From positions 59,187,952 to 59,251,951 of the forward strand of contig CM075941.1 of the NCBI GenBank assembly GCA_038030265.1: DNA of 64,000 nucleotides. Reading direction: 5' to 3'. The translations under genes were made by a program, and so were the position numbers. Source of the DNA: Corythucha ciliata. Its lineage: Eukaryota > Arthropoda > Insecta > Hemiptera > Tingidae. The notes below the pieces were generated by a model. That model was not told the DNA's origin, did no database searches, and saw only the letters and a list, made by a program, of their open reading frames with translations. This document shows, piece after piece, positions 48,196 through 59,890 of the stretch (its first letter is position 1; every line of letters starts with the position of its first letter).

Positions 48196-48238
48196 CATGT
48201 GATAGAGGACGATACATAAACAATTGATTTCACAAAAT

Positions 48239-48580
48239 AGTCCAGTCAATCTAAGCATAAAAATGCAAAATAAATGCAATAAATATGGTATTTTGTTTTT
48301 TTGCGGGAATGTGTACGGGAGGGTCCCCTGATCGTTGTCTAATAAAGTCCCGAGTTGAACCACCTGCCCCTGAGGGAGGGGGGTCGTCTAAAGTTATCTT
48401 TTCGTGATTTTTCGCCTGTATCTAAAAAACTGTGCGTCTTAGACAAAAACTTTTGGAAAAAGAATGTAAGCTTCTTGAATTATCTTCAACTTTTACTCCA
48501 TGCATTTTGTTGAAAATTCCTATCAATTTTCGATATATACGACCCTGAAATGTGACCTTTTTCAAAAACATTATTTTAAC
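48239..48580 (+). repeat. Dispersed repeat C starting AGTCCAGTCAATCTAAGC, copy 1
   Basis: Matches the minus strand of 51995-52322. Shared blocks are TTTTTTTGCGGGAATGTG, TCCCCTGATC, TAATAAAGTCCCGAG and TTTTTCGCCTGTATCT. It interrupts Gypsy sequence on its left. No coding capacity; element class unknown. Confidence 0.75.
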
Positions 48581-48789
48581 CTCACGTTTTTTGTCAAACT
48601 TTTCATCCTACCTTCTTACCTGTTCAATTTTAGCGTAAAGCATAAATTTAGAAGTTGTTGAGAATTGAATTTGCTTCAAGACTATAATGCACAAACGCCA
48701 AATTATCTTTAAGGGGTCGTCGGCTATGAATTTGTGGTTTCAAAAGGAAGTTTACAAAAATGATTCACAAATTTTAAGTTTTCATCCTC

Positions 48790-48940
48790 AAACAAAGCTG
48801 CGGCGCTTAGCCACCACGTCACCAGTCGCCATTTCGCCATCGCGGCCCTCATCGCAGCCCTGGTGAGCCTGGTCTCCTCCCTAACTCGATTTCACCAGGT
48901 CAGGTCGAGCGTCAGGGGCGGAAAGATCATTGCAGTGCCA
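48790..48940 (+). repeat. Diverged relative of the 42.1-kb foldback core
   Basis: CGGCGCTTAGCCACCACGTC..GTGAGCCTGGTCTCCTCCC..CAGGTCGAGCGTCAGGGGCGG parallels 42120-42250 in order and spacing. By eye about two thirds of positions match. Confidence 0.5.
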
Positions 48941-49104
48941 GGTCCACTCAAAGAAAAATGCAGTGATTTCGCCCACTGCATCACTTCCACACACCGCCGT
49001 GCCACCATTTTTCTCAAAACTGTAAAATTCACCCCAAAACCCATGAGATTGAATCGACGGAAAATATGACTTACGTTAGTCCGATTAGTCTGATTTAAAA
49101 CCAG

Positions 49105-49285
49105 TTATGAGCGTTTGGCACTTTCGAAAACAGAATTTCGTTATTTTGACTCTTCCAAACGTCAATTTCGTGAATTTTCGCTCATTCAAAACTAAATTTT
49201 GTGGATTTGTCTCGTTCAAATCCCAATTTCACTCGTTCAAAAACCAAATTTCGTTGAATTTGCACCTTAAAAACCCAATTTACAA
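49105..49285 (+). repeat. ~30-bp minisatellite family B, patch
   Basis: Units such as AATTTCGTGAATTTTCGCTC followed by ATTCAAAACT, then AATTTTGTGGATTTGTCTCG followed by TTCAAATCCC, measure 30 bp each. It stands 200 bp from the start of the large family A array. Confidence 0.7.
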
Positions 49286-49499
49286 TTGACAACTCCAACT
49301 AAGGAAGAATACTGGATACGATAAATGAAAATCAATAATATATGAGTATTTGAAAAAAGTTAAGGGTCCTCAGCCATAGAGTCGCCCTCATCATCTTCCT
49401 CGTCATCAAACGGGATGGTATTGGTGCAGTGGCGTGGATTGTTGGAAATCCCCCCCCCCCTGTTAAACTAGCTTGGCTAGTTCCAGTGGAGGGGTTCTA

Positions 49500-51130
49500 C
49501 CATGAATCTCTCTCTTTTTTCCTGAATTTCAGCCGCAAACATGCCTCTATACGAACCAATAATTGGCTTTTTCTCAAATGAATTAGCGGTTTTTCCCAAA
49601 TTAAGCCGCGAATGTTTTTCTTCATTTCAGACGCGAATCACCGCATTTTCTCAATTTTAGCCGTGAATTAGTGGATTTTCTCAAATTGATCCGCGATGTA
49701 TTGTTCTTCTCCGTTTCAGCGGCGAATAAGCGCTTCTTGCCCACTTTAGCCGCGAATTCACTGAATATTTAACAGCGAATGAGCTCTTCCTCCACATTTT
49801 AAACGGCAATTAGCGGTTTGTCTCAATTTTAGCCACGAGTTAACGTTTTATTCCTCTAATTTTAGTGTTTTTCTTCACTTCTTAGTCATGCGAATTAGCG
49901 CTTATCACCATTTTAGCCGCAAATTATCTCGTTTCCTCAGTTCTAGCCAAGAATTAGCGTTTTGTTTTCTTCGTTTTAGCTGAAGCATTATTTCCGAATT
50001 TTAAACGTGAATTATTCCTTAATTTCACGCCTGAATCACCGCTTTTACTCAATTTCAGCTTCGAACTGGACGATTTTCCTCCGTGAATTTGCGTTCATCT
50101 CCATTTCAGCTCCGCAAATGAGCGCCTTTTGTTAAATTGGCTGTGAATCAACGCAATTTCCCATTTTTAGCCGGGAATTAGCGTTTGTATCAGTTTTAGT
50201 CATGAACAAGCGGAATTACCAAATGTATCTTTGAAATTTACCTTTACATTAGCGCTTACTTGTGCCGAGAAGTAGCATATTTCTCCATTTTAGCTGTTGA
50301 TAAGCGCTTTCTGCCAAAATTAGCAACGAATTAAATATTTAATTATCTTTGTTCTGGTTGCAAATGAGCATTTTACATCAATTTTAGACGGGAATTAGCG
50401 GTTTGTCTCAGTTTTAGCCGTCAATAAGCGGCTTTTCTATCACTTGTATCCGTGAATTATCTTTTTTTCTCAATTTTTACCGCGATCTAAGCGCTTTTTC
50501 TAATTTATTAGTCGCAAATTATTTCTCAATTTTAGCCACGAATTACCACGTTTCCTCAATTTTAGCCAATTTTCTCAAATTGTTCCGCGAATTGGCTTAC
50601 TTCTCCATTTTAGTTGTGAATGAGCGTTTTACTTCAAGTTTAGGCCAGAATTAGTAGATTTTCTCAGTTTTAGCCGCGAATTACGTGGCTTTCTCAATTT
50701 TAGCCAATTGCGCTTTTTTCTCTTTTTCCCTCGAGAAAACCACGAATTTTGCGTTTTCAAAAATTAATTGTTGAGCCAGGTGAGCAATGGACTTCAGCTT
50801 TTTCTCAATTTTCGCCACATATTAGTGATTTTTTTCATTTTCAGCCACGAATTAGTGATTTATTTTCGTTTTCTACTATGAGTCAACGCTTTTCTGCTAC
50901 CGCTAAAAGCCGCTATTTGATATTAGCGTTTTTTTTTCAACGTTCTCCCGTGTACTTGCCCAAAGAGTAGCACATTAGAACGCAATTCAATTTCTTCTGC
51001 CTTAAAGGCCTATAGGAATTTGGAGTTGGCGTTTTTTCTCTGGTTTGTCCGCGAAGTTGCCTTCAGATATCTCGAATTGGTGCATTTTTCCTAATTTAAG
51101 TGGCAAATGATCGCTTGTTCTCAATATTTG
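49500..51130 (+). repeat. Large degenerate ~30-bp minisatellite array, family A
   Basis: About 50 diverged units, all in the same orientation, with a consensus near TTTTTCTCAATTTTAG joined to CCGCGAATTAGCG. Two clean neighbours near 49640-49700 measure 30 bp each. Every unit carries the imperfect palindrome CGCGAATTAGCG. No start codon or frame is conserved from unit to unit. Occasional units have period changes of 1-4 bp. Confidence 0.85.
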
Positions 51131-51994
51131 CCGCTAATCATCGCTTTGAAACCTAAAAATCCCTTTTTTAAAATCTATTTATGCTTTTTGGAGCCCCCCA
51201 CCCCCTCAATGAATGGTGGCCTCACCATAACGAGATCGCCCATTCGTCGAGAAATCATCATTCTGTGCAGATCCCCCTTCAACAGTCGCATTTTGGTATG
51301 TGCAAGGTATTAGAAGAAATCTCTGGAATTACTATTAACAAATTTTTGGCGGACACCATCTTCTTATGGGGGGTTTAAACCCCCAAAACACACCCCGTAG
51401 ATCCGACACTGGCTAGTTCTTACAATCAGCTCAATCTTAGACTGAGTAAGGAGAAGATTTTGACGCTTATTGCTGGAAGTCCTCATAAGAAATGTTTATT
51501 AGTTAGAGAAAGTTAAAATTAAAATTAGGTTAATTACATTATTTTTGAGTTGAAGCATTCATGTTTATTGCTCTTTTTTCGCCTAGTCTGAAGACAGAGG
51601 ACTGAGAGAATAACAGCACTGCGTCGCGTCGTACCCCCAATGTTTAGCTAAGCACTGAGTTAATTTTTATTTTTTAAATTATGAACGATATAGTTCATTG
51701 CTAAATGAGTTAAATAGATAAGTAGATGGGGGGGAAAATACCCTGAGCTCAGCTCAGCGGGGCTATTGCTACGCCTCTGTATTGGTGCAGTCCCCCTGGG
51801 AGTTGCTGCTGACCTTGAAGCAGAATACCCCGGCCTTCCTGCAACCACATCTTGATTCGCTTTCATCCCGTGCAGCGGCAGAATATGGAGGGTTCAGCGC
51901 GTGAAATGGTACAGGGGCGGCCGTGGTGGTCACAGAAGCCAGTTATCCCCCTTCCCCTTTCTTCCACTCACATTCCCTTGGTGGAAGATTGTTT
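51131..51994. other. Non-coding spacer, nothing recognised
   Basis: Includes GGGGGGTTTAAACCCCC (near 51368), a palindrome, followed by GATCCGACACTGG. No gene supported. Confidence 0.4.
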
Positions 51995-52322
51995 CCCAAC
52001 CAAGTATTAAAGGTCTCTTTCCAGTGGCGTATGTCTCGAAAACTCCGAGGAATGTTAAAAAATATATGGAATAAAAGTTATAGGGAACTCAATAAATGCT
52101 TTCATTCTGTACTCGCAAAGAATCGTCTTAGACACACCAGTTTTGAGATACAGGCGAAAAACCTCGAAAAGATGGCTTTGAACGCTCCCCCTTCATTCGG
52201 AGGAGGGCGTTTAGCTCGGGACTTTATTAGAGATTGATCAGGGGACCACCTCATTCACATTCCCGCAAAAAAAACAAAATCCCATTTTTATTTCCGCTCC
52301 AAAGCTTAGATTGACTGGACTA
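51995..52322 (-). repeat. Dispersed repeat C, copy 2
   Basis: Read on minus it begins AGTCCAGTCAATCTAAGC and follows copy 1 (48239-48580) for about 330 bp. It directly abuts and truncates the 3' LTR of Gypsy C at 52322. Confidence 0.75.
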
Positions 52323-52456
52323 AAAACATTTTATTGTCTAGAACTCTAAAACATAGCGCGTACATTGAATTCACGTACTAGTCTTCTCTTCGTATCATCA
52401 ACTAAGATTATGCGAGGGTGCCTCGTCTGGCCCAAACAATATCGGACGTTACAACA
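52322..52456 (-). repeat. Truncated 3' LTR of Gypsy C
   Basis: TGTTGTAACG directly follows the polypurine tract AAGGGGGGAGAC on minus. 135 bp remain before repeat C; an AATAAA signal is included. Confidence 0.7.
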
Positions 52457-52469
52457 GTCTCCCCCCTTA

Positions 52470-54015
52470 GAGCTTGACATGAAACTTCTAATTACGTAGT
52501 CACGAGTCCAAGCAGGTGGGCGGATACGCCGCCCCGAACGGCGGACGTCAGGCTGTTGACTCGATGGTTGATTTTCACAGGGATGTATCTGTGGCGAGAC
52601 TTCCGAGACCAGTGGATGTTGCGGGACTCGGAAGTGACTGGGACGAATCGGCGCGGATACACCTGATGGCTGGTTGTCGCTGGATGGAGGTTGATCAGGG
52701 ACATGTCTCTTCACCGGCAACCGTGGTACGTCGTATGAAGTTCCTGGATCCAATTGAAATTTCACTTTCTTTTGTGGCACTAGTATTGGACGTAGTTGAT
52801 CTATATGTCATTTGATGGCTCGTCCTGACTCATCCAGGATTATTGTATAGTGTAAGTCGCCTAGTTTTTCCTGAACTTGTCCGAACTTCCACAGATATTT
52901 ATTATTCTGGAAACAGCGAGCTAGAACTCTCTCCCCCACTTGTATTGATCTTGCAGGCTTTATCTTTGAGTTCGTTGGCGTCCGATGTTTGAAGGAAACA
53001 AGGCGTCAAGACGTGTCCTGATTTTTCGATTAAGATAAAGTTCCGCGGGTGAACGTCCGCACGCCAGGGAGTGGCTCGGTAGCGAAAAAGTATTTTCCGA
53101 ACTTTGGCTATCATTGGTAAGTTTTCGTGGGCCATAGCTTTCATCCTGTGTTTTAGAAGCTGAACATGACGTTCAGCTAGGCCGTTTGTCGAGGATAACC
53201 AGGTGCAATATCCCATTTGTTTGGCAGTACGTTTGAAATTCTTCGCTTCGAAAGGTCGACGCGTTATCGGACACGATGACATTGGGGAAACCGTGGGTCG
53301 AAAAAATGTTGTCCAACATTGTTATTGTGGAGCCACTGGATGGTGTAGTCGTTGAAATTTCAATTTCCGCCCATTTCGATTTGCTGTCGACACAAATAAG
53401 AAAGAAATGATTCTGGTAAAGGCCCGCAAAATCAATATGCACTCTTTCCCAATTGTCCTTCGCTTCTTCCCACGAGTGGACAGGCACTTTTGGAGGGCAG
53501 TTTTGGCCTTGGGCACACATCCACGAACCATACGTTCGATACAATTATCTATTACCGGCCAGTAAACGTACCTTCAGCTTCATTTTAGAAATCCCCAAGT
53601 GGGTCTGATGTAATTCTTGTAGAACTTGTTGTCTAAGGCCTTCCGGGACCACGACGCGATCTTGGGAAAAAGTACGCCTTGGTTAATAGTAAACTCGGAA
53701 TCGTTAGACCGGCTTCTCAAACTGGTAATGATTTTCGTCAATTCCGGATCCTTACTTGTTTCTCTCTGGATGGATTCGAAGGTTTGATTTTCGCTGGAAA
53801 TTTCAAAAATAAGTTCTTGATAAATTGTGTTAACTTCATGGCCAATAGAAGTGTCCGTTGACCCCAATGATTGAGGTAAGGGGGCCCTCGAGAGACAGTC
53901 GACGTTTTTGTTGTCAGCTCCTTTTTTAAGCGCACCTTATAATCGAATCCGGCCAGGAAGGAGGCGTATCGGAGCAGCCGGGCAGAAGTCATGTTGGGCA
54001 GAGCCTTGTTGTGAC
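52470..54015 (-). pseudogene. Gypsy C pol remnant: RNase H end and integrase
   Basis: Starts abruptly with NKALPNMTSARLLRYASFLA (end of RNase H), then a linker with ETSKDPELTKIITSLRS. Integrase follows: ERVHIDFAGLYQNHFFLICV with the first Asp, VIVSDNASTFRSEEFQ with the second, and NGLAERHVQLLKHRMKAM with the Glu. The frame changes near 53870, 53560 and 53200. The C-terminal tail (RRSGRRIRPPAWTRDY) runs into the polypurine tract and LTR without a stop. Protease and reverse transcriptase are missing: gag knuckles and RNase H end are directly joined at about 54010. Confidence 0.8.
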
Positions 54016-54950
54016 TTTGGATATGTGACCTTCTCTTCCACACGAGTGACATCGAACATTTTCTCTTCTCACGTCGCATTCGGATACGCGATGGTTGGGC
54101 TTCCCACAACGGTAACGCCGCCCTCCTGAAGCTGAACGGTAACGAACTGACCGCGAGTCTTGTGCCTGTGATCGAGCGCCTGATCGGGAGACAGAGGAAT
54201 TCGACGAACGGGGTGCATAGCTATCGAACGGGTCGGCCATAATATTCCGTGAGTGAAACGACGGTTGCCAACAACTTTGAACGTTTCGCTTGGCGACAAC
54301 CCGTGGTATGAAGTTTCTTGGTGCTTTGTTAATTCTTTACTGTCTATCCTTGAAGCTTCTAACGCTAGAGCTTTTGACAAGATATTGTCGAATTTTGCGT
54401 CATTCATTTGCAATAGTTGTTCCCGAATCCAGTTATCCCTCAAACCTCTAATGAATTGGACTCGGAGGAATACTTCTGAAATTGGTACCTGTGTATTACA
54501 CGCGCATTTAACTGTAAAGTCACAATCGAAAGGTCGGCTCGAAGGGTTGCGACGAATTCCGCAATAGACTGGTTTTCGTTCTGGTATATACTAAGGAAGT
54601 AGTGTTGTGACACAAATACACTTTTCTTTGGGACGAGAAGCAGTGAGAAAAGCTTCAGGAGGTCTTGGTAATTCTGTCCTTTAACTTGGTCGCTCGGGCC
54701 AAGGAACGCAGCGAGGGCATTGTAATGAGCAGACCCAATTGATGTGCAAAAGAGCTGGGCTTTTTTCTCGTCACTGGATACATTTTGCATTTCTGCATGA
54801 TTTTCGAAACGTTCTACGTAGCAGTGGAATTTTTCCTTCCTTGGATCGAAAGGCTCGAAGGGGTGGATGTTACTTGTTGTGGTACGTTTGTTACTCTAGG
54901 AATCGGGGAGGGTGGAGGAATGGAGATAAATTTGCGATTCGAATGGTTGA
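54000..54950 (-). pseudogene. Gypsy C gag
   Basis: Minus strand: EKFHCYVERFENHAEMQNVS, KKAQLFCTSIGSAHYNALAA, LVPKKSVFVSQHYFLSIYQN and IAEFVATLRADL follow the capsid pattern of Gypsy gag. After a frameshift near 54500 comes RDNWIREQLLQMNDAKFDNI. Two zinc knuckles (RCGKPNHRVSEC, CHSCGREGHIS) close it in yet another frame; the first has lost its leading Cys-x2 spacing and the second lacks its last Cys at the deletion point. Several frameshifts. Confidence 0.75.
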
Positions 54951-55923
54951 ACAAAATTATATTTTTTACACTAAAATAATGAAATAATTGTCTCACGGAA
55001 CGAGTTCTTGAACACGAATAACACTAAAATAATAAAAAAAAAATAGAAAAAAAAGACAATAGAATAATAGTAATAAAAGAAAAAACTGTTCTAATTCTTA
55101 TATCCACGTGCGAATGGACTTCGTCCGGAAATTAGGTTCGAAACTTCGCTCGCCGCTCTTCGGAGGCGAGGGGAAATACGGGGCTGGCTATAAGAATTTT
55201 TTTTTTTGGTTATGCGAGTGAACAGGAGGACGAGGGGGAAAAGGAGAGTGACTCACCGATACGGCGACCGGGGTAACTGGCAATTCCGCGTGACTGCGTC
55301 ACGATGAGTGCGATAGGCGATGTCTGCGACGGGTAGCTCGTCCGGGTAAGCCGCGTCGGGAAATGGTTGTCCTGGGCCGTCGAATGCGAGTAAGGGCGCC
55401 GCAGGGCGCAGCGGCTCGAGTCTGGGGATGTCGCGCTTGGTTCAATAAGCCGCGCGTTATCGCTGCTTTGCACGTTGCTCGACGTAATTAGGTATCGTTG
55501 TGCAGCGTCGGGCGGGTACTGCGTTCGCTACGTGCTCCGTTGCGTCGGAAAATGCGCCTGCGCCTCGGCGTTGAATTTCCCTCGGGCTGTCGCTTGTACG
55601 GCACAAACACTCTAGCGCACAGTCCACCTTGCACTGACCGACAACTTGCGTTAGGCACTTTTACGGTGTGGCGCATACACGAGCCCGGACACTACTGAGA
55701 ACTGACTGACTCCACACTTGGCTTTGCTCTTGATTGGGAGAATACACTATGCACGTTTCGCGACGTTGACCCTTTTGCGCTTTCTGCTGCTCGGTTCCTT
55801 ACCCTGCTTGTACTCGACTTGCACTCGTCACTTGCGGCAGTTGGTTTCGCACGACTCTAGTCTCCAATTGCGCCAAGACTAGCTCAGACCAACTCTGTGT
55901 GTGTCGTGTCTTGTTACCTCGGC

Positions 55924-55930
55924 TTATATA
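55924..55930 (-). promoter_or_regulatory. TATA box in leader/LTR region of Gypsy C
   Basis: GGGTATATAAGCCGAG on minus lies upstream of the gag region in a GC-rich context, a good TATA match. It may mark the former 5' LTR promoter. Confidence 0.5.
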
Positions 55931-56259
55931 CCCCGGCTCGTGTGGTAGGGGCTTGCGTGAAAAGGATGGGATTTGAGGAAGGAATTCAGGGTCTTTCCAA
56001 TAGAGGGCGAGCGAAGTTTCTTTCTCAGCTATTACTAATTTTCTTTCGAGTTACGACTTAAATTTAATTTATTTTCTTCATTAACTTAAAACTAACTATA
56101 GTTATGACACCTAAAAACTAAAACAAAACTTTAAAAACATTATTTACAGTTACTTGTAGTGCACTAATGTGCTGTTCTTGGGGCAAGTACGTGGCAAAAA
56201 GTTTGGAAAACAAGAGCATAGAGTGAAAAAGAGCTCATTCATGGTTCCTCGATGCAACT

Positions 56260-58110
56260 TTCAGACTAGAGAAAAAATCGTAGACTTCCAAAAAGAGAAA
56301 AAATCGCTGATTCGCGGTGTATTGTATAGGCTAAAATATGGAAAAATAATGCAAACTGGTGCTTTTGGGCCAAGCCCACTGCTAAAATGGAAAAAGCGCT
56401 AATTCAAGGCTATAAATGTGAAAAAAAAATCACGGCTAAAAATTAATTTGGAGCTGAAGTTAAGATGACGAAAAATCACCCATTCGGGGATAGAAAAGAT
56501 AAATGGCGTTAATTCGCTGCTAAATTTGAATAAAGAAACAAACAAAAACGCTTATTTACAACATAAATTTGGAAAAATCGCTAATTATCTGCTAAAATCT
56601 TGAACCCGGACAAGCCAGTCACGACAGAGCCCAAATTCTGCCACGAAATCACACGACATCGGAGTTCCAAAATCTGCGAAATTGCAACTTTTGGGTCAGA
56701 ACACTCAGGAAATTGCAAATTTTGGGTCAGAACATCCACGAAATTGCAATTGTTTGTTCTTCATGCGCGCGAAATTGCACTTCTCGGTGCTTGATTTTCA
56801 GTGAACCCGCAGGCAAGCTGGCCACGACAGCGCTAAATATTATTGGCAAGCTGCCACAAAACTTAGCGTTTTCTCAATTACAACCCCGAATTGTCATTTT
56901 ATCGCTGCTCAATTCAAAATCAATAGCACTAATTCAGGACTAAAATTGAGATAAAGTGCTCATTTCAGCTAAAGATTGGCACTATTTCTCAATTTTAGCG
57001 GCGAATTGACGCTAAATGTTTCAATAGCAGCTATGAGTTAGCGTTTTGGCTCGATTTTAGCTGTGAATTAGCAATTTCTCTCAATTTTTCGCCGCAAATA
57101 AGTGCCGCTAGCCGCTAATTACCGTTTCGTCCTCATTCCAGCCGTGAATTAGCGCGACTTTGCAAAAATGACCATTTTTTCTGCAGAACATATAAATGTG
57201 TGCTTCTCGTTTTTGAAAGACACATTGTTCAGTTTTAATGCCAATCAGTCATTTTGAATAGGCAAAACGGTTTCCGAGATTAAACAATCGGTTTCGAACA
57301 AACACGTTTTGAAGAAGGGTTCGGACAGCTGCCCATGATTCTTAACTTGTCCAGGCTACGCCCCTGTGTAATCGCAGCTAAAATTGAGTAAAAGCCAATT
57401 CATGTAGTTTCTGAAGGAAACTTCGTAGTTAAAAGTAAAGAAAATCTCTACTTTGTGGCTAAAATTGAGAAAAACGCTAATTCAGGGCCAAAATTTAAGC
57501 GTTTGTATTCATATCTGAATGTGAAACTTAGCAAAACTGCTTCAACATTAGCAAAGTTTAGCTAAAATTAGGACAAACGGTAATTTACGGTCAAAATGGA
57601 GAAAAATCGCGAATTAAATCGCTGCTAAAATTGAAAAAAATTCGCTGGTTCGCTGCTGAAATTGAGAAACGTCGCTCACTCGCGGTTGAAGTGTAGAAAA
57701 AACGTTAATTCATGGCAAAAAGTCTCGCCCCCCTGAGAAATTACAATACTAGCCCACTGTGTCCATGGCATTCGTGGATATTAATAATGAAAAAATCACT
57801 TATTAACAGTCAATACATATTGAGAAAAATCACTAATTAGCGCGAAAAACGCTATTTTCTCAGCTCCAACCGATAAAAAGTATACTTATTCGCTGCTAAA
57901 AATGGAAAAAAATCGCCAATTTGCAGCTAAAATTGTGGCTATAGGTGAAAACCCCGCTAATTTGCTGCGTTTCTAATTGATAAAAACGTTACTTGCGACC
58001 AAAATTGAGAAAAGGGCTAATTGGCAGCTCAAATCGAGCATAATGGGCGAATAGAATGTAGAAATAACGCTATTTCATGGCTAAAATAAGGAAAAATCCG
58101 TAATTAAACG
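56260..58110 (-). repeat. Large degenerate ~30-bp minisatellite array, family A, mostly inverted
   Basis: Units read on minus match the 49.5-kb array; on plus they look like CGCTAATTCGCGGCTAAAAT plus TGAGAAAAA. A block at about 56930-57160 is in plus orientation, so the array flips twice. Family B units occur at 56620-56800, for example AAATTGCAAATTTTGGGTCA repeated every 30-31 bp. No gene. Confidence 0.85.
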
Positions 58111-58469
58111 GCACTTAAACTTAAAAATTATATTTCTTGTTTATTTAGATACTAAGGGGTCTCATAAAGATTTCCGCCCCGGGCCCCGATAGGTCTAGGT
58201 CCGCCAGTATCTGCACACAATTTTCTAAAAATCTGCGACTTCAAAGATCTTAGACTACTAGAAAAAAGTAAAACGCCTGCTATAGACTGTTCGGTTTTCT
58301 TTCATTCGAATTTAATTCAGAGCGAACAAGTGAGCGGAGACTTAAACACCGCACTTACATAAAAATAATGTAAGTGCAGGGAATTGTACTCTGGCTGAAG
58401 GCAGTAAGGTAGCTCGAGGACCGGGTACTTCAAATGAAATGACCGAAACAGTCCACGACCCTACTTTTG

Positions 58470-59890
58470 GGAGACCCTGTCCTGGATGGTATCGATAACG
58501 CTATTAATCTTTTCGATGACATTTTATTTTTCTCCAATTCAGACGAAGAGATGCTCCAAACTCTGGCAAAAACTTTTGATCGTCTCGGAAAAATCTGGTG
58601 CCTTTTTAGTTCCAAGCGTTGAATTTTTGGGCCTCAGAATAGACGGCTCAGGTCTGCACAAATAGACGCTTTGTTAAACGTTCCGATTCCATCAAATCTT
58701 GAAGAACTTCGAACATTTTTCGGCAAAATAACATTCTATCATTCATTTATTCATAATTTGTCCTCAGTTACAGTTCAGCTCCGAGGTATGCTCTTCGCTC
58801 ACAAGTTCGGCTGGAACCAGGAAGCTCGTCAAGCCTACCAATTTCTTATGAATGAGCTCGTATCCGACCGCATTTTGAACCCGTATGACCCTTCTCTTCC
58901 CCTCATAATTGTTACTGATGCAAGTCCAGTCGGTCCAGGTGCTGTTCTCTCTCACCAGTTCCCAGATGGCTCTGAACTTCCAATCTCGTACGCAATTAAA
59001 GCACTAAATGCAACGGAAAAGAGGTGTTGGAAGTCGAAGGGTTCCGGCGGACAATCTGAGGTTTTTAGAGAACTAGCACACGGTTTTCACAGACTCATTT
59101 TTTTTTAAAACAAGATACAAACTTGAACAGTCTTTCTCCAACTCCGACACTCACAATCAACAAATCTCACTATTAACAAAGAGAAAGATAAGGGCTCTAA
59201 CCCGCGAAACGTTAGCTCCCCAAAAAGATTTAGGGTCATGGAAATGTTGGTGTTTGAGGAATGAAGACTGCGTGATTCACGGATTGTGTGGAGGACCACA
59301 CGATACTTCCATGTTCCCGTTTTTGGCGTTCATCAATAATGCATAAAAAAAAAAAATAATAAACAAGAAAACTTCCATGGCCGTATCAATTTTTTCAGTG
59401 CTCCGACGCTTCCGATTTCATGCTGGTTAAAGGGTAACATGGGCGCGTTAGTCGAAAAATATGAAATAAAACTCGAGCGCCCATGTTACCCTTTAACCAG
59501 CATGAAATCGGAAGCGTCGGAGCACTGAAAAAATTGATACGGCCATGGAAGTTTTCTTACTTGTTATTATACTTATTCGTCATAGTCGATGCGTACTCGA
59601 AGTGGATGGACGTTACGATTACAAGTTCTATACAACGTCCGAGGCTACCAGTAGAATCCTCGACTCAACCTTCAGCAAGTTTGGTATTCTCTCGTTTCTG
59701 ACAACGGCCCACAATTCAAATCGGAATATTTTCAATCGTTTTCATATGAGAAATGAGTCAAGTTTCACAAAACGACAGCTCCAAATCACCCCTCGACCAA
59801 CGGGCAGGCCGAGAGATGTGTACAGATATTACAAGATCGTCGGAACCACCTCAACTGAGGTAACCCCTACGAAATCGGAGGCGAACGAAC
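58470..59890 (+). pseudogene. Gypsy fragment: RT end, RNase H and integrase core
   Basis: Plus strand: INLFDDILFFSNSDEEML holds the RT active site with Phe before the two Asp. VEFLGLRIDGSGLHK then a stop, IPSNLEELRTFFGKITFYHS, and RNase H with LIIVTDASPVGPGAVLSHQF follow up to about 59040. After a break, integrase resumes at LFVIVDAYSKWMDVTITSSI, with the VSDNGPQFKSEYFQ and HPSTNGQAERCVQ blocks in a shifted frame. Stops and frameshifts throughout. The segment between RNase H and integrase is replaced by an unrelated stretch containing a perfect palindrome. Confidence 0.82.
59365..59558. repeat. Perfect 82-bp inverted repeat with 30-bp loop
   Basis: 59365-59446 is the exact reverse complement of 59477-59558; the loop is 59447-59476. 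The right arm includes codons just before the integrase fragment (IRPWKFSY). Beyond the arms the match continues imperfectly (ATAATAAACAAG against CTTGTTATTAT) for about 12 bp. Confidence 0.97.

Larger units (their letters stand above)
52322..56150 (-). mobile_element. Gypsy retrotransposon C with RT deleted
   Basis: Minus-strand order: leader with TATATAA at 55930-55924, gag (about 54950-54000), RNase H end and integrase (about 54015-52470), polypurine tract AAGGGGGGAGAC (52468-52457), and an LTR starting TGTTGTAACG at 52456. The LTR is cut at 52322 by repeat C; AATAAA stands at 52335-52330. No copy of TGTTGTAACG was found at the right end, so the 5' LTR is missing its start or absent. Most of the leader (55000-56150) is GC-rich and has no supported gene. 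Confidence 0.75.

Noticed and set aside
55210..55698. GC-rich ORFs in the Gypsy C leader
   Set aside because: Overlapping frames on both strands, no motif; position fits an untranslated leader or LTR remnant.
49500..58110. CRISPR-like array, suggested by a 30-bp repeated unit
   Set aside because: There are no constant-repeat/variable-spacer alternations, units are directly tandem and diverged, and the DNA is eukaryotic.
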